A stretch of DNA of 64,000 nucleotides. It comes from Richelia sinica FACHB-800. Lineage in GTDB: Bacteria > Cyanobacteriota > Cyanobacteriia > Cyanobacteriales > Nostocaceae. Where the stretch lies: NCBI RefSeq assembly GCF_014698825.1, contig NZ_JACJTT010000004.1, positions 159,043 to 223,042 of the forward strand. The letters run 5' to 3'. Made by a program: the position numbers and the translations under genes. A model generated the notes under the pieces. The model was given only the letters and a program-made list of their open reading frames with translations, had not been told where the DNA came from and did no database searches. This document shows, piece by piece, positions 45,584 to 54,646 of the stretch (positions are counted from its first letter, which is position 1; each line of letters opens with the position of its first letter).

Positions 45584-46042
45584 ATGGCGAAACGTGTGCA
45601 GTTAGTGTTAACCAAGGATGTTAGCAAGCTGGGAAAATCCGGCGACTTAGTAGAAGTAGCTCCCGGCTATGCTCGTAATTATCTGATTCCTCAGAGTTTA
45701 GCTACCCATGCTACTCCTGGTATTTTGAAGCAAGTAGAACGCCGTCGAGAACTAGAACGTCAACGCCAATTAGAACTCAAGCAACAAGCTTTAGAACAAA
45801 AAGCGGCTTTAGAAAAAGTTGGTAGCTTGAGCATTGCCAAGCAAGTTGGTGAAAATGATGCCATTTTCGGTACAGTCACCAGCCAAGATGTAGCAGATGC
45901 AATTCAAGCAGCAGCTAGCCTGGAAGTAGATCGTCGTGGTATCACCATTCCCGATATTGGTAAACTAGGTACTTACAAAGCCGAAGTTAAACTGCACTCT
46001 GAAGTGACCGCGCAAATTGATATCCAAGTAGTTGCTAGCTAA
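45584..46042 (+). CDS. rplI: Large ribosomal subunit protein bL9
   Basis: 152 aa. N-terminal rRNA-binding domain [20 protein letters not shown] and [17 protein letters not shown], then the long connecting helix ([19 protein letters not shown]) and the C-terminal domain with [14 protein letters not shown] and [13 protein letters not shown]. It binds 23S rRNA domain V near the L1 stalk. The gene is followed by a terminator hairpin and then dnaB, the common rplI-dnaB order. AGGAACAGCGAGAAAAA before the ATG may serve as the ribosome-binding region. Confidence 0.97.
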   Translation: MAKRVQLVLTKDVSKLGKSGDLVEVAPGYARNYLIPQSLATHATPGILKQVERRRELERQRQLELKQQALEQKAALEKVGSLSIAKQVGENDAIFGTVTSQDVADAIQAAASLEVDRRGITIPDIGKLGTYKAEVKLHSEVTAQIDIQVVAS

Positions 46043-46060
46043 CTACTGAATTGGTTATTG

Positions 46061-46087
46061 ACCACAGATGAGTTATCTGTGGTTTTG
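46061..46087 (+). terminator. Terminator between rplI and dnaB
   Basis: Perfect 9-base arms ACCACAGAT (46061-46069) and ATCTGTGGT (46075-46083), loop of five, then TTTTG. It starts 18 bases past the rplI stop, so dnaB most likely has its own promoter in 46090-46169. Confidence 0.8.
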
Positions 46088-46169
46088 ATGATTTGTCAAT
46101 CAGGCTATCGTCGATTTTGGATATAAGGTATATACATCCCCACTCCAAAATCGCAAATCTTAAACACTT

Positions 46170-49007
46170 ATGGCTGAAGCATTAAGTTTCCAAGGCGATG
46201 GTAGCGATCGCCTACCGCCCCAAAATATTGAAGCAGAAGAAGCGGTTTTGGGGGGTATTTTACTAGATCCAGAAGCAATTGGCCGAGTGAGCGATCGCCT
46301 CAAACCAGAAGCATTTTACATCAGCGCCCATAAAGAAATCTATCAAGCTGCACTCCGGCTGCACCAACAAGGAAAACCCACAGACCTACTTGCAGTCACC
46401 AGTTGGTTAGCTGACCACGACTTACTCAACAAAATTGGTGGTAGAAATAAACTGGCTACCCTTGTAGACCGCACCGTTTCCGCAGTCAATATTGATGCGT
46501 TAGCAGCCTTAGTCGTAGAAAAACACCTGCGACGGAAATTAATCAAAGCTGGAAACGAAGTTGTCCAACTAGGTTATGAAACCGAAACAGAATTACCCTT
46601 AGTCCTTGACAAAGCAGAACAGAAAGTTTTTAGTGTCACTCAAGAAAAACCCCAATCAGGATTAGTTCACATTGGTGACGCGCTAGTTAACAACTTCCAA
46701 GACATTGAAGAACGAAATCAAGGTATTGCCCTACCAGGTATTTCCTCTGGCTTTTATGACCTCGATGGCATGGTTAACGGTGGCTTTCAGCGTTCTGACC
46801 TGATTATCATCGCTGGTCGTCCCGCTATGGGTAAATGTGTTGCCTTTGACACGGAAATACTCCAAGCCGATGGTTCAATTGCCACCATCGCAGAAATATA
46901 TCATCATCAATCAACAAAGTTACTCACCCTCACACCAGATTACCAGCTTAGTATCACTCAACCATCAGCATATATAGATGATGGTATCAAACCAGTATTT
47001 CGAGTCACTACCCGCTTAGGAAGAACCGTAGAAACTACCATCACCCACCCCTATTTAACAGTTAACGGTTGGTGTCCACTATCTGAATTGAAAGTAGGAG
47101 ATAAAATTGCTGTACCGAATCAACTAAATATCTTTGGTCAAGAAAATATTCCCAAATTCCAACTGAAATTATTAGCTGATGTTATAGATAAGACTGACGC
47201 TATTTCTGGAATTATTTTTAAATTAACTCGTTCGCAGATAGGGCAATTTCTAGCTTATTTATTTACCAGTCATGGCTGGGCAAAAGTATTAAAAAATAGT
47301 CAATTCCAGTTAGGTTATAGTAACTTAAATGAAAAAATAGCTAGACAAGTGCAACATTTACTGCTGCGCTTGGGAATTCTGGCTACGTTACAAGAAAAAT
47401 CTCTTGAAATTAAAGATAATCAAAAATCCAATTGGCATTTATATATTAATCACACCGATTCCCTAATAAACTTCGTGAAGGAAATTGGTAAATTTAGTCA
47501 GCCAGAAACATTTACTAATCTTGAATCAGCACTAGTAACAAAAAGTAATGCTGAATTTATTACTGTTCAAAATTTGCTGCAAAAAGCAGATTACCTTCAA
47601 GAAAATGCTTTAGCTTTGGCTGGGAATAGAAATCACGGTAATTCATCTATATATGAGTATAGTCATCAGAAATCAGGAAATCACATTACTAGAAAAGCAA
47701 TAAATCATATCTATTGGGATGAAATCATATCAATTGAGCCAATGGGGAATAAACAAGTTTACGACTTAACTATTCCCATTACTCATAATTTTATCGCCAA
47801 TGATATCTGTGTTCATAACACAAGCTTTTCCATGAATATAGCGCACTACATAGCTAGTAGTTTAAGACTACCCACAGCTATATTCAGTTTGGAAATGTCT
47901 AGAGAACAATTAGCACAGCGTTTATTAGCTAGCGAAGCACAAATAGAAAGTAGTTATTTACGTAGTGGACGTATTAGTCAAAATCAATGGGAACAACTAA
48001 CCCATGCCATTGATATTCTGTCCGACATGCCAATTTTCATTGATGACACGCCCAATATTACAATTACAGAAATGCGTAGTCAGGCGCGAAGATTACAGGC
48101 AGAACAAAATACAGAATTAGGATTAATTTTAATTGATTATTTGCAACTCATGGAAGGAGCCGGTGATAATCGCGTTCAAGAATTGTCTAGAATCACCCGT
48201 TCTCTGAAAAGTTTAGCCCGTGAATTATCTGTACCTGTAATTGCTTTATCCCAGTTAAGTCGTGGTGTGGAATCACGCACGAACAAACGCCCCATGTTAT
48301 CAGATTTACGTGAGTCTGGTTGTTTAACTGGTAATAGTCTAGTTACATTGGCAGATACAGGATTAGCAGTACCCATTAAAGATTTAGTAGGTAAATCTGG
48401 TTTTGCAGTTTGGGGATTGAATGAAAGCACAAGGAAGTTAGAAAGAGCAATTGTCAGCAATGCTTTTTCTACAGGTGTGAAACCAGTATTTTCGCTGAAA
48501 ACTCGCTTAGGGCGTACAATTAGCGCCACAGGTAATCACAAATTTTTAACAATTAATGGTTGGAAAAGACTTGATGAATTAAGCATTAAACAACATATTT
48601 GCTTACCAAGATATCTACCTGGTTCTGGTAAAAAAACTATGTCTTATGCTGCGGTTGGATTATTAGTGAAATCAAGTGAGTTAATTACGCTTGCCAACAG
48701 TGATGTGTATTGGGATGAAATTGTTGAAATTATATCTGATGGAGAGCAAGAAGTATTTGACTTAACAGTTCCTCATTTCCATAATTTTGTAGCGAATAAT
48801 ATTGTAGTTCACAATTCAATTGAACAAGATGCGGATTTAGTCATCATGCTTTACCGGGACGACTACTATAACCCAGATAGTCCAGACCGGGGCATAGCAG
48901 AGGTAATTATTGCCAAACATCGTAATGGGCCTACAGGTACTGTCAAGCTGTTATTTGATCCACAATTTACAAAATTTAAGAACTTAGCACGTTCTGGCAA
49001 TTACTAG
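46170..49007 (+). CDS. dnaB: Replicative DNA helicase DnaB precursor with two inteins
   Basis: 945 aa precursor. Removing the two inteins leaves about 452 aa, the normal DnaB length: N-terminal DnaG-interaction domain (about 15-115), linker, and RecA-like helicase domain. The Walker A loop GRPAMGK-TSFSMN is split by intein 1, and RESG-SIEQDADL is split by intein 2. Walker B is LGLILIDYLQLM; other helicase motifs (ALSQLSRGVE, PMLSDLRESG) are intact. It unwinds DNA at the replication fork. Because intein 1 interrupts the ATP-binding Lys-Thr pair and intein 2 a conserved late motif, the helicase should be inactive until both splice. It follows rplI, as in many bacteria. Confidence 0.96.
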   Translation: MAEALSFQGDGSDRLPPQNIEAEEAVLGGILLDPEAIGRVSDRLKPEAFYISAHKEIYQAALRLHQQGKPTDLLAVTSWLADHDLLNKIGGRNKLATLVDRTVSAVNIDALAALVVEKHLRRKLIKAGNEVVQLGYETETELPLVLDKAEQKVFSVTQEKPQSGLVHIGDALVNNFQDIEERNQGIALPGISSGFYDLDGMVNGGFQRSDLIIIAGRPAMGKCVAFDTEILQADGSIATIAEIYHHQSTKLLTLTPDYQLSITQPSAYIDDGIKPVFRVTTRLGRTVETTITHPYLTVNGWCPLSELKVGDKIAVPNQLNIFGQENIPKFQLKLLADVIDKTDAISGIIFKLTRSQIGQFLAYLFTSHGWAKVLKNSQFQLGYSNLNEKIARQVQHLLLRLGILATLQEKSLEIKDNQKSNWHLYINHTDSLINFVKEIGKFSQPETFTNLESALVTKSNAEFITVQNLLQKADYLQENALALAGNRNHGNSSIYEYSHQKSGNHITRKAINHIYWDEIISIEPMGNKQVYDLTIPITHNFIANDICVHNTSFSMNIAHYIASSLRLPTAIFSLEMSREQLAQRLLASEAQIESSYLRSGRISQNQWEQLTHAIDILSDMPIFIDDTPNITITEMRSQARRLQAEQNTELGLILIDYLQLMEGAGDNRVQELSRITRSLKSLARELSVPVIALSQLSRGVESRTNKRPMLSDLRESGCLTGNSLVTLADTGLAVPIKDLVGKSGFAVWGLNESTRKLERAIVSNAFSTGVKPVFSLKTRLGRTISATGNHKFLTINGWKRLDELSIKQHICLPRYLPGSGKKTMSYAAVGLLVKSSELITLANSDVYWDEIVEIISDGEQEVFDLTVPHFHNFVANNIVVHNSIEQDADLVIMLYRDDYYNPDSPDRGIAEVIIAKHRNGPTGTVKLLFDPQFTKFKNLARSGNY
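46836..47819 (+). other. Intein 1 in DnaB (P-loop site), with a decayed homing-endonuclease domain
   Basis: 328 aa, from Cys223 (CVAFDTEILQADGS, block A) to HN at ICVHN, followed by Thr as the +1 residue of the C-extein. Block B is TTITHPYLTVNGW (TxxH), blocks F and G are QVYDLTIPITHNFIANDICVHN in two adjacent pieces. The middle part keeps DOD-endonuclease-like stretches (FLAYLFTSHGWAKVL; NEKIARQVQHLLLRLGI), but the two LAGLIDADG helices with paired acidic residues are not recognisable, so nuclease activity is probably lost. The insert is more AT-rich than the surrounding dnaB. Splicing residues Cys1, penultimate His and terminal Asn are all present. Confidence 0.9.
48321..48815 (+). other. 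Intein 2 in DnaB (RESG/SIEQ site), mini-intein
   Basis: 165 aa, from Cys718 (CLTGNSLVTLADTGL, block A) to terminal HN in NIVVHN, followed by Ser as +1 residue. Block B is ISATGNHKFLTINGW; block F/G is VFDLTVPHFHNFVANN then IVVHN. This is the insertion point used by the well-known Synechocystis DnaB intein. No room remains for a homing endonuclease, so it is a natural mini-intein. All splice-site residues look intact. Confidence 0.92.
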
Positions 49008-49210
49008 TCTCAGTAGATACATAGAAATATAGATTTTTTCTTACAAATTTATTATTAAATTTATATATGTAAAAAGTTCGTAAAAGTACCCTTTTTCGCT
49101 TTTACAGTCTCTAAAATCTGTAGCAGAAATGATATGATACTTCCAAGTTACTGAAACTAAGTCCCAAATAACACAGTATATTGGCTTAACAATTTTTCAC
49201 AAGATTTATT

Positions 49211-49666
49211 GTGAGAGATGTAAAGTTTTATATGGTCGTGCATGAAATAAATGAAAAGTCTAACTCAGGTAAGGATATGGTTAAAATTCATCGGTTTCTT
49301 CAAGGGAAAAAAGTTATTAAACGAGCCAAATCAGCTACTACTAATGCTCAATCTGTAATCAATGATTCTGCTTATTATTCATTGCAGCCAATAGAGAGAT
49401 TAAAAAGCAAATTTTCTTATGGTTGCGCTTATTGTGGTTCTAAGGAATCTGTAGGCTTAGACCATTTTATTCCTGTTTCTAAAGGTGGGCCAGATTGCTT
49501 AGTTAACTTCATTCCCGCCTGTGATAGTTGCAATACTAAAAAAAGAAATTTAGACCCGAAAATTTGGTATAAATCACAATCTTTCTACTCGCCACAAAGA
49601 TGGCAAATGATTCTAGAAGTGTTAGGAAAAACAGAATCAAATTATAATCGTATTCCTCATCTATAG
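49211..49666 (+). CDS. HNH endonuclease
   Basis: 151 aa from the GTG at 49211; an ATG at 49278 (MVKIHRFLQGKKV) is an alternative giving 129 aa. The C-terminal half is a zinc-stabilised HNH domain: CAYCG, LDHFIPVSKGGPDCLVNFIPA (catalytic His in DHFIPVSKGG; split here for length), and CDSCNTKK. Such free-standing HNH enzymes can be homing, restriction or repair nucleases. It lies 203 bases after dnaB, whose inteins have lost their own endonuclease, which makes a link conceivable but unproven. A convergent hairpin follows. Confidence 0.83.
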   Translation: MRDVKFYMVVHEINEKSNSGKDMVKIHRFLQGKKVIKRAKSATTNAQSVINDSAYYSLQPIERLKSKFSYGCAYCGSKESVGLDHFIPVSKGGPDCLVNFIPACDSCNTKKRNLDPKIWYKSQSFYSPQRWQMILEVLGKTESNYNRIPHL

Positions 49667-49668
49667 TC

Positions 49669-49714
49669 TTCAATCTCCCAACCAGCCATTTTTAGACTAT
49701 ATGGGGAGATTGAA
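49669..49714. terminator. Bidirectional hairpin between convergent genes
   Basis: Perfect 11-base arms TTCAATCTCCC (49669-49679) and GGGAGATTGAA (49704-49714), 24-base loop containing ATTTTTAG. It starts directly after the HNH gene stop and ends 12 bases before the FKBP gene stop on the other strand, so it can end both transcripts. Confidence 0.65.
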
Positions 49715-49725
49715 ACATAGGTAAA

Positions 49726-50250
49726 TTATTTTACTTCCAACAATTCTACATCAAAAATTAAGGTGGAATAGGGAGGAATGACATTTCCTGCGCCTCTTGC
49801 ACCATAACCTAACTCTGAGGGGATAATTAATGTCCGACGACCCCCTACTTTCATAGTGCTAAGTCCTTCATCCCAGCCTTTGATCACTTGGCCAATGCCA
49901 ATTTTAAAACTGAAAGGCTGTTTGCGATCGCGTGAGCTATCAAACTTAGTACCATCTTCTAATGTACCAGTGTAGTGAACCACAACTGTTTGTCCTGGTT
50001 TAGGAGTGTCACCAGTTCCCTCTTGAACTTCAACATATTTCAAGCCAGAGGGAGTGGTAATGGTATTTGCATCAGACATAGTGTTGCTCGCTATTACAGT
50101 ATTTTTTTCTTGAGTTACAGTAGTAGTTACTGGTGATGGTTGAGAGGCTTTAGCAGCTAAAGCAGTTTCATTATTGCCGCCCATTTGCGCCAATACTAAA
50201 ACTACAACACATACCAGCATTAAACCTACACTGAGTAAAATTCCTTTCAA
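49726..50250 (-). CDS. FKBP-type peptidyl-prolyl cis-trans isomerase, membrane-anchored or exported
   Basis: 174 aa. An N-terminal hydrophobic segment (about 4-22: [19 protein letters not shown]) is a signal anchor or signal peptide; a Thr/Ser-rich linker follows; the FKBP domain fills about 65-174: [62 protein letters not shown]. The active-site aromatic residues (Tyr in VHYTG, Phe in KFDSS, Trp in GWDEG, Tyr in GYGA) are all there. It helps fold proteins in the periplasm or thylakoid lumen. Single gene. Confidence 0.92.
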   Translation of the reverse strand: MKGILLSVGLMLVCVVVLVLAQMGGNNETALAAKASQPSPVTTTVTQEKNTVIASNTMSDANTITTPSGLKYVEVQEGTGDTPKPGQTVVVHYTGTLEDGTKFDSSRDRKQPFSFKIGIGQVIKGWDEGLSTMKVGGRRTLIIPSELGYGARGAGNVIPPYSTLIFDVELLEVK

Positions 50251-50418
50251 AATAAACCCTCCCTACTTAAGTTACATCTAGCCAGAGAAAATCAACTAAC
50301 TATTAAAAATCAGTTTCTATGTCTTATAAACCCAGAGGGTGATTTCTTCCAGCACTAGCAGTGTGACCCGTCAGAATTAGCGACAAGACACAAAACAGTT
50401 TAAATCAGAAATTACATT

Positions 50419-50742
50419 CTAACGCCAAAGCTTGTTTTCTAAATCACGCACTTGACGCTCTAAACGGTCAATTCTACCCCGTAGTTCGTCCACCTCTGAC
50501 TGACGTGCAACTCCTAAATCTTGCATCATATTCCGCATCTGTCGCTGCATTTGCGTTTCCCAGGTTCCCTGTTCAGACTTTAACTGCTGTACAATATCGT
50601 CCATAACAGCTTTAGCTTGCTCAGGATTTAGCTTCCCATCCTTCACTAGTTCATCACTGACTTGTTTTAGTTTGTCTGCTACCAAAGAAGTTGTGCCAAT
50701 ACCCAGCATCATTAGCTGCTGCAACCAGTTGTTGCTGTCCAT
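50419..50742 (-). CDS. Phasin-like small coiled-coil protein
   Basis: 107 aa. Helical throughout: WLQQLMMLGIGTTSLVADKLKQ, a Glu/Lys-rich middle (LVKDGKLNPEQAKAVMDDI), and a C-terminal heptad coiled coil (EVDELRGRIDRLERQVRDLE). This pattern matches cyanobacterial proteins annotated as phasin family, some of which coat polyhydroxyalkanoate granules or bind other surfaces. No pha genes are in the window, so the role is open. Single gene, no membrane segment. Confidence 0.78.
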   Translation of the reverse strand: MDSNNWLQQLMMLGIGTTSLVADKLKQVSDELVKDGKLNPEQAKAVMDDIVQQLKSEQGTWETQMQRQMRNMMQDLGVARQSEVDELRGRIDRLERQVRDLENKLWR

Positions 50743-50899
50743 ACTCCCTTCCTGTGATTTAATATAACCAGCCAGCCTTTCTGAATTTACCTACCCAGGC
50801 CATGCTGGAAGCGTAGTTATTCTAGCCTACAGTTCTATTTTGGCAAATTTAGGAAAATACAACAGAATTAAGAAGTATGGCTGATGCCAGCCTATACCA

Positions 50900-51583
50900 T
50901 CAGGAGACAACCAAGTTGCCATCTTCCATGGTAACAATCCGGTCGGCAATATCTAAAATCCGATGATCATGAGTTACTAATAAAATAGTACAGCCTTGCT
51001 CTTTCGCCAGTTGCTGCATTAAATTCACTACGTCTCGTCCTGATTTACTATCTAATGCAGCTGTGGGTTCGTCTGCTAAAACTAATTTAGGATGGTGGAC
51101 TAAAGCACGTGCTATGGCTACTCTTTGTTTTTGTCCCCCTGATAAGTTATCGGGGTAGTAATTGAGTCTTGTCCCTAAACCAACTGTTGTTAACATGGCT
51201 GCGGCTTTAGCCTGTGCCTCAGTAAAGGAAATGGTATCATCGTTTTCAAAGGGCATTTGCACATTTTGTTGAGCAGTTAGAAAACTCAATAAGTTGTGTG
51301 CTTGAAAAATATAGCCGATATGACGACGGACTTTGACCATTTCACTTTTACTAGCACCAGATAATTCTTGCCCTAAAATTTTTAAGCTGCCTGTTTGCAC
51401 GGAACGTAAACTGCCAATTAAGGTGAGGAGAGTTGTTTTACCGGAACCAGAAGGGCCAGTCATGATGACTATTTCACCTGGTTGAATTTCCAGATTTATA
51501 TCAAATAAAATCTGCTTTTTTAATGTACCTTCACCGTAATAGTAGTTTAGCTGGGAAATAGCAATAGCAGGTAGTGTATTCAT
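50900..51583 (-). CDS. devA: DevA-family ABC exporter ATP-binding protein
   Basis: 227 aa. ABC ATPase with GPSGSGKTTLLTLIG (Walker A), LSGGQKQRVAIARAL (signature), LVLADEPTAALD (Walker B) and LVTHD (H-loop), of the MacB/LolD type. It is the ATPase of a DevBCA-type exporter; the Anabaena DevBCA pump exports heterocyst glycolipids, but the genome has several paralogues, so the substrate here is not certain. It starts four bases after the devC stop and is third in a leftward devB-devC-devA operon. Confidence 0.85.
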   Translation of the reverse strand: MNTLPAIAISQLNYYYGEGTLKKQILFDINLEIQPGEIVIMTGPSGSGKTTLLTLIGSLRSVQTGSLKILGQELSGASKSEMVKVRRHIGYIFQAHNLLSFLTAQQNVQMPFENDDTISFTEAQAKAAAMLTTVGLGTRLNYYPDNLSGGQKQRVAIARALVHHPKLVLADEPTAALDSKSGRDVVNLMQQLAKEQGCTILLVTHDHRILDIADRIVTMEDGNLVVS

Positions 51584-51586
51584 ATT

Positions 51587-52753
51587 TTAAAAGATTTCCG
51601 CAGGGTCAGCAGATTGTAATTTCTGCATAGCAATAGTGGCAGAAATAGAACACATTAAGGCAGTTAAGATAAATACTATAACTGCTCTTTGTGTGTGCAT
51701 CATAATGGGGAGGAGTGTGGCTTGATTGGTAATTAAATATAAACCTTGAGCAATAGCAAAACTAGGCACAAAACCTATAGCTGCGAGAATCAATGCTTCT
51801 TGAAAGACAATCATTAGTAAATAGCTGTTTTTAAAGCCAATGGCTTTTAGTGTGGCATATTCTGATAAATGGTCAGAAACATCGCTATAGAGAATTTGAT
51901 AAACTATCACTGCACCAACTACAAAACCGATGATGGCACCTAATGTAAAAACAAATCCTACAGGCGTACTTTTATTCCAATAACTTTTCTCGGTTTCTGC
52001 AAATTCTTGTTTGGAGATAACTTTCACATCATCAGGTAATTTGGCTTTTAAATTATTAATAACTGCGTTGACATTAGTTCCTGGCTGTAATTTAATCAAG
52101 CCGATATCAATTAATCCTTCTTTTCGTCTTTCTCCAAATAAACGCAGAAAGTTAACGTCACTGGTAATAATATTACCGTTAATGCCAAAGGATGTGCCGA
52201 GTTTAAATAGCCCGACAACATTAATTTTACGGTTATTTATTTCGGTGGTGATAATATTATTGGTTTTAAATTGATTGACAATATTACCGAATTCTTGTCG
52301 AGAACCTAAATCGAATAAAACTGTATCCGGTTCTCTTAGCTTACTTAGATTTTCTTGTACTCCCGATAAGTTAACTACTTTTTCTTCTGGGTTAAATGCA
52401 ATGGCATAAATATTCCAGGTTTCGTTATTTTCAGGGTTTTTCCAGGGGAGGGGATCTACATAAATAGAACTGACAGATTGTACCCCTGTAAAACCTTGTG
52501 CTTGATAGAGTCTTCTTTGGGAGAAACGTTGTTGAGAAAATAAGGATTTGTAGCGATTACTAACGAGAACAATTTCTCCTTCTAAACTGTTGTGAAATTG
52601 AATAGCACTATCAAATAAAGCGTCTCTAATTCCTAACTGCATGAACATGAGTACGTCTGCAAAAGCGATACCAGCGATCGCTACTAGCATTCTGGCTTTT
52701 TCTCTGGACAACTGTAACCAAGCGACGGGTATTTTGCGTTTCCACATATGCAA
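51587..52753 (-). CDS. devC: DevC-family ABC exporter permease
   Basis: 388 aa with the MacB-type plan: one membrane helix near the N-terminus (about 22-42), a large periplasmic domain (about 45-265), and three C-terminal helices (about 268-290, 310-345, 355-378) with the conserved YATLKAIGFKNSYLLMIVFQEA. The N-terminal segment KIPVAWLQLSREKARMLVA is typical for DevC. It forms the membrane channel part of the exporter with DevA and DevB. The gaps to devB (18 bases) and devA (3 bases) show one operon. Confidence 0.86.
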   Translation of the reverse strand: MHMWKRKIPVAWLQLSREKARMLVAIAGIAFADVLMFMQLGIRDALFDSAIQFHNSLEGEIVLVSNRYKSLFSQQRFSQRRLYQAQGFTGVQSVSSIYVDPLPWKNPENNETWNIYAIAFNPEEKVVNLSGVQENLSKLREPDTVLFDLGSRQEFGNIVNQFKTNNIITTEINNRKINVVGLFKLGTSFGINGNIITSDVNFLRLFGERRKEGLIDIGLIKLQPGTNVNAVINNLKAKLPDDVKVISKQEFAETEKSYWNKSTPVGFVFTLGAIIGFVVGAVIVYQILYSDVSDHLSEYATLKAIGFKNSYLLMIVFQEALILAAIGFVPSFAIAQGLYLITNQATLLPIMMHTQRAVIVFILTALMCSISATIAMQKLQSADPAEIF

Positions 52754-52771
52754 GTATGAAAAATTACAAAC

Positions 52772-53971
52772 TTAGTTTTGCTGCAAGGCGATCGCTATTT
52801 TGACTTTTGAGTTAGTCAATCCCGCTACACGTTGACTTGATTCAGGATTCAAGCGAATTCTCACTTCTACCACTCGCGCATCAATATCTGCGGCTGGATC
52901 GGTATTCAGTACGTCTTTTTTGGCGATGAGTAAGCCAATTTGTTCAACTTTACCAGTGAGTTCTCCTGGTAAATTGAGTTGAGTAACAGTGGCAGTTTGT
53001 CCTGGCTTAACAAGATTGATATCCGTTTCATACACTTCAGCAACTACGTACATTTGCTGAGTCTGACCAATTTCCACTATGCCTTTATCACTAATAATTT
53101 CCCCAGGCCAAGTATGAATTTTGAGTATTTGTCCAACTTTGGGAGACTTCACCATTGCTAGGTCTAGTTGTGCTTGTGCTTCCTGAACTGCGGCTTTGGC
53201 ACTTTCTACCGCTGCTGCTGCTGCTTGCACATCGGTGGGACGTACCTCTGCAATTCTGGTTAAGGTAGCTTGGGCTTGTCGGAGTTTTTCTTGTAGGGTT
53301 TCTGATGTTTGGGAACGATTAGCGATCGCTTCTCGTAAACTTGCTTGTGCTGTTTCCAAAATCAACTTTTTGCTATCGCGAGTAGATGTAGATACCGCAC
53401 CATCAGCTTGCAGAGATTGATAACGTTGGTATTCTAGTTCCGCATTTTTCACTTCTGCTTCTAAACGCTTGACTGTAGCGACTCTAGCAGCTGTTTCTTG
53501 TCGTAATGCGGCTTTTATTTCCCCAATAGTCGCCTTTTGTGCCTCTATTTCCCCTTGTTTCGCACCAGCTAGCACCTGTGCTAATTGAGATTCTGCTACT
53601 TTCACCTGTTGTTTAGCGCGGTTGAGTGCAGCTAACCGAGGTTGATAACTATCCAAAATCCCAATCACTTGACCTTGTTTGAGGCGATCGCCTTGTTTAA
53701 CGAAAAGTTGTGCTACTCGGTTACTTCCCCCATTCTGTGACACCGATAGTTGAATCACTTCTCCTTGGGGTTCAATTCTTCCTAAAGCTGTCACCGCTGT
53801 AATTGCAGGACGACTATCAACTGGTAGAGAGGTTGCTTTTTGCGTTGGTTCAGTCCCCAGGAAGTAAAAAGAACCTGCAATACTGGTTAGTCCTAAAGCC
53901 AAGGTACTGAAAATTACGACTCTATTAGGCAGTTTGAAAACTCTTGACTGGTTTGGGTGAAGATTTTGCAT
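52772..53971 (-). CDS. devB: DevB-family HlyD-type membrane fusion protein
   Basis: 399 aa. One N-terminal membrane helix (about 18-40), lipoyl/barrel-sandwich halves (RIEPQGEVIQLSV, QLFVKQGDRLKQGQVIG and VKSPKVGQILKIHTWPGE), a long coiled coil in between (about 115-275), and a C-terminal barrel. It connects the DevAC pump to an outer-membrane TolC-like protein (HgdD in Anabaena). First gene of the devBCA-type operon, reading away from a divergently encoded PadR regulator with 126 bases between the start codons. Confidence 0.87.
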   Translation of the reverse strand: MQNLHPNQSRVFKLPNRVVIFSTLALGLTSIAGSFYFLGTEPTQKATSLPVDSRPAITAVTALGRIEPQGEVIQLSVSQNGGSNRVAQLFVKQGDRLKQGQVIGILDSYQPRLAALNRAKQQVKVAESQLAQVLAGAKQGEIEAQKATIGEIKAALRQETAARVATVKRLEAEVKNAELEYQRYQSLQADGAVSTSTRDSKKLILETAQASLREAIANRSQTSETLQEKLRQAQATLTRIAEVRPTDVQAAAAAVESAKAAVQEAQAQLDLAMVKSPKVGQILKIHTWPGEIISDKGIVEIGQTQQMYVVAEVYETDINLVKPGQTATVTQLNLPGELTGKVEQIGLLIAKKDVLNTDPAADIDARVVEVRIRLNPESSQRVAGLTNSKVKIAIALQQN

Positions 53972-54050
53972 GGACTCACCACCTGATTTTTGCAGCTAAA
54001 TTTGCTGTAGACAACTAGTTAATTAAACTATTTTTACTCAACTTGTTGAA

Positions 54051-54066
54051 TACAATATATAGTGTA
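54051..54066. promoter_or_regulatory. Candidate PadR operator
   Basis: TACAATATATAGTGTA is an inverted repeat TACA-N8-TGTA, the geometry of known PadR operators. It lies midway in the divergent region between devB and the padR-type gene, in an AT-rich stretch suited to overlapping promoters. The regulator probably represses both directions. Confidence 0.5.
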
Positions 54067-54097
54067 CTCTTAAATAAATATCTGTCAAGTGCTGTTT

Positions 54098-54646
54098 ATG
54101 GCTTTAGCGCAAGCGATTCTTACCTGTTTAATTGATGCTCCCCATAGTGGTTATGACCTGTCCAAAATCTTTAGCGAATCCGTTGGCTATTTTTGGAACG
54201 CTTCCCAACAGCAAATCTATAGAGAGCTTGGTAAATTAGAGTCACGGGGTTTGATTGAGGCAGAAATTATTCCCCGTGAAGGTCGTCTAGATAAAAAAAT
54301 TTACTCCATCACCGATGCTGGGAAACAGCATTTAATCGGCTGGATGCTCCAACCCAGTGAACCGGATATAGTCAGAGAAGATTTATTAGTGAAGATATTT
54401 GCTGGTGGATTAGTGCCGGTGGATGTGTTAGTAGATGATGTGGAACGTCACCGCAGAATCCATGTAGAGAAATTAGCTAAATATCGAGAAATTGAACAAG
54501 AAAAATGTCCCTATGCAGACAGACTCAGCAGTACAGAGAAATTAAGACGCTTAGTTTTACATGCGGGGATTCGTTATGAATCTGAGTGGATAGCTTGGTG
54601 TGATGAAGCCTTAGCCACCTTAAAGGAATCAGAAGAACAATCCTAA
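54098..54646 (+). CDS. PadR-family transcriptional regulator
   Basis: 182 aa from the ATG at 54098 (MALAQAILTCLIDAPHSGYDL), which is the usual PadR start; a GTG at 54089 would add three residues. The N-terminal winged helix (about 1-85: QQQIYRELGKLESRGLIEAE, KIYSITDAGKQHLIGWM) is followed by the C-terminal helical PadR domain with REDLLVKIFAGGLVP and a dimerisation coiled coil. It most likely controls the divergent devBCA-type operon, and possibly senses a toxic or lipid substrate of that pump. Its end overlaps the end of the convergent beta-lactamase gene by 18 bases. Confidence 0.9.
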   Translation: MALAQAILTCLIDAPHSGYDLSKIFSESVGYFWNASQQQIYRELGKLESRGLIEAEIIPREGRLDKKIYSITDAGKQHLIGWMLQPSEPDIVREDLLVKIFAGGLVPVDVLVDDVERHRRIHVEKLAKYREIEQEKCPYADRLSSTEKLRRLVLHAGIRYESEWIAWCDEALATLKESEEQS

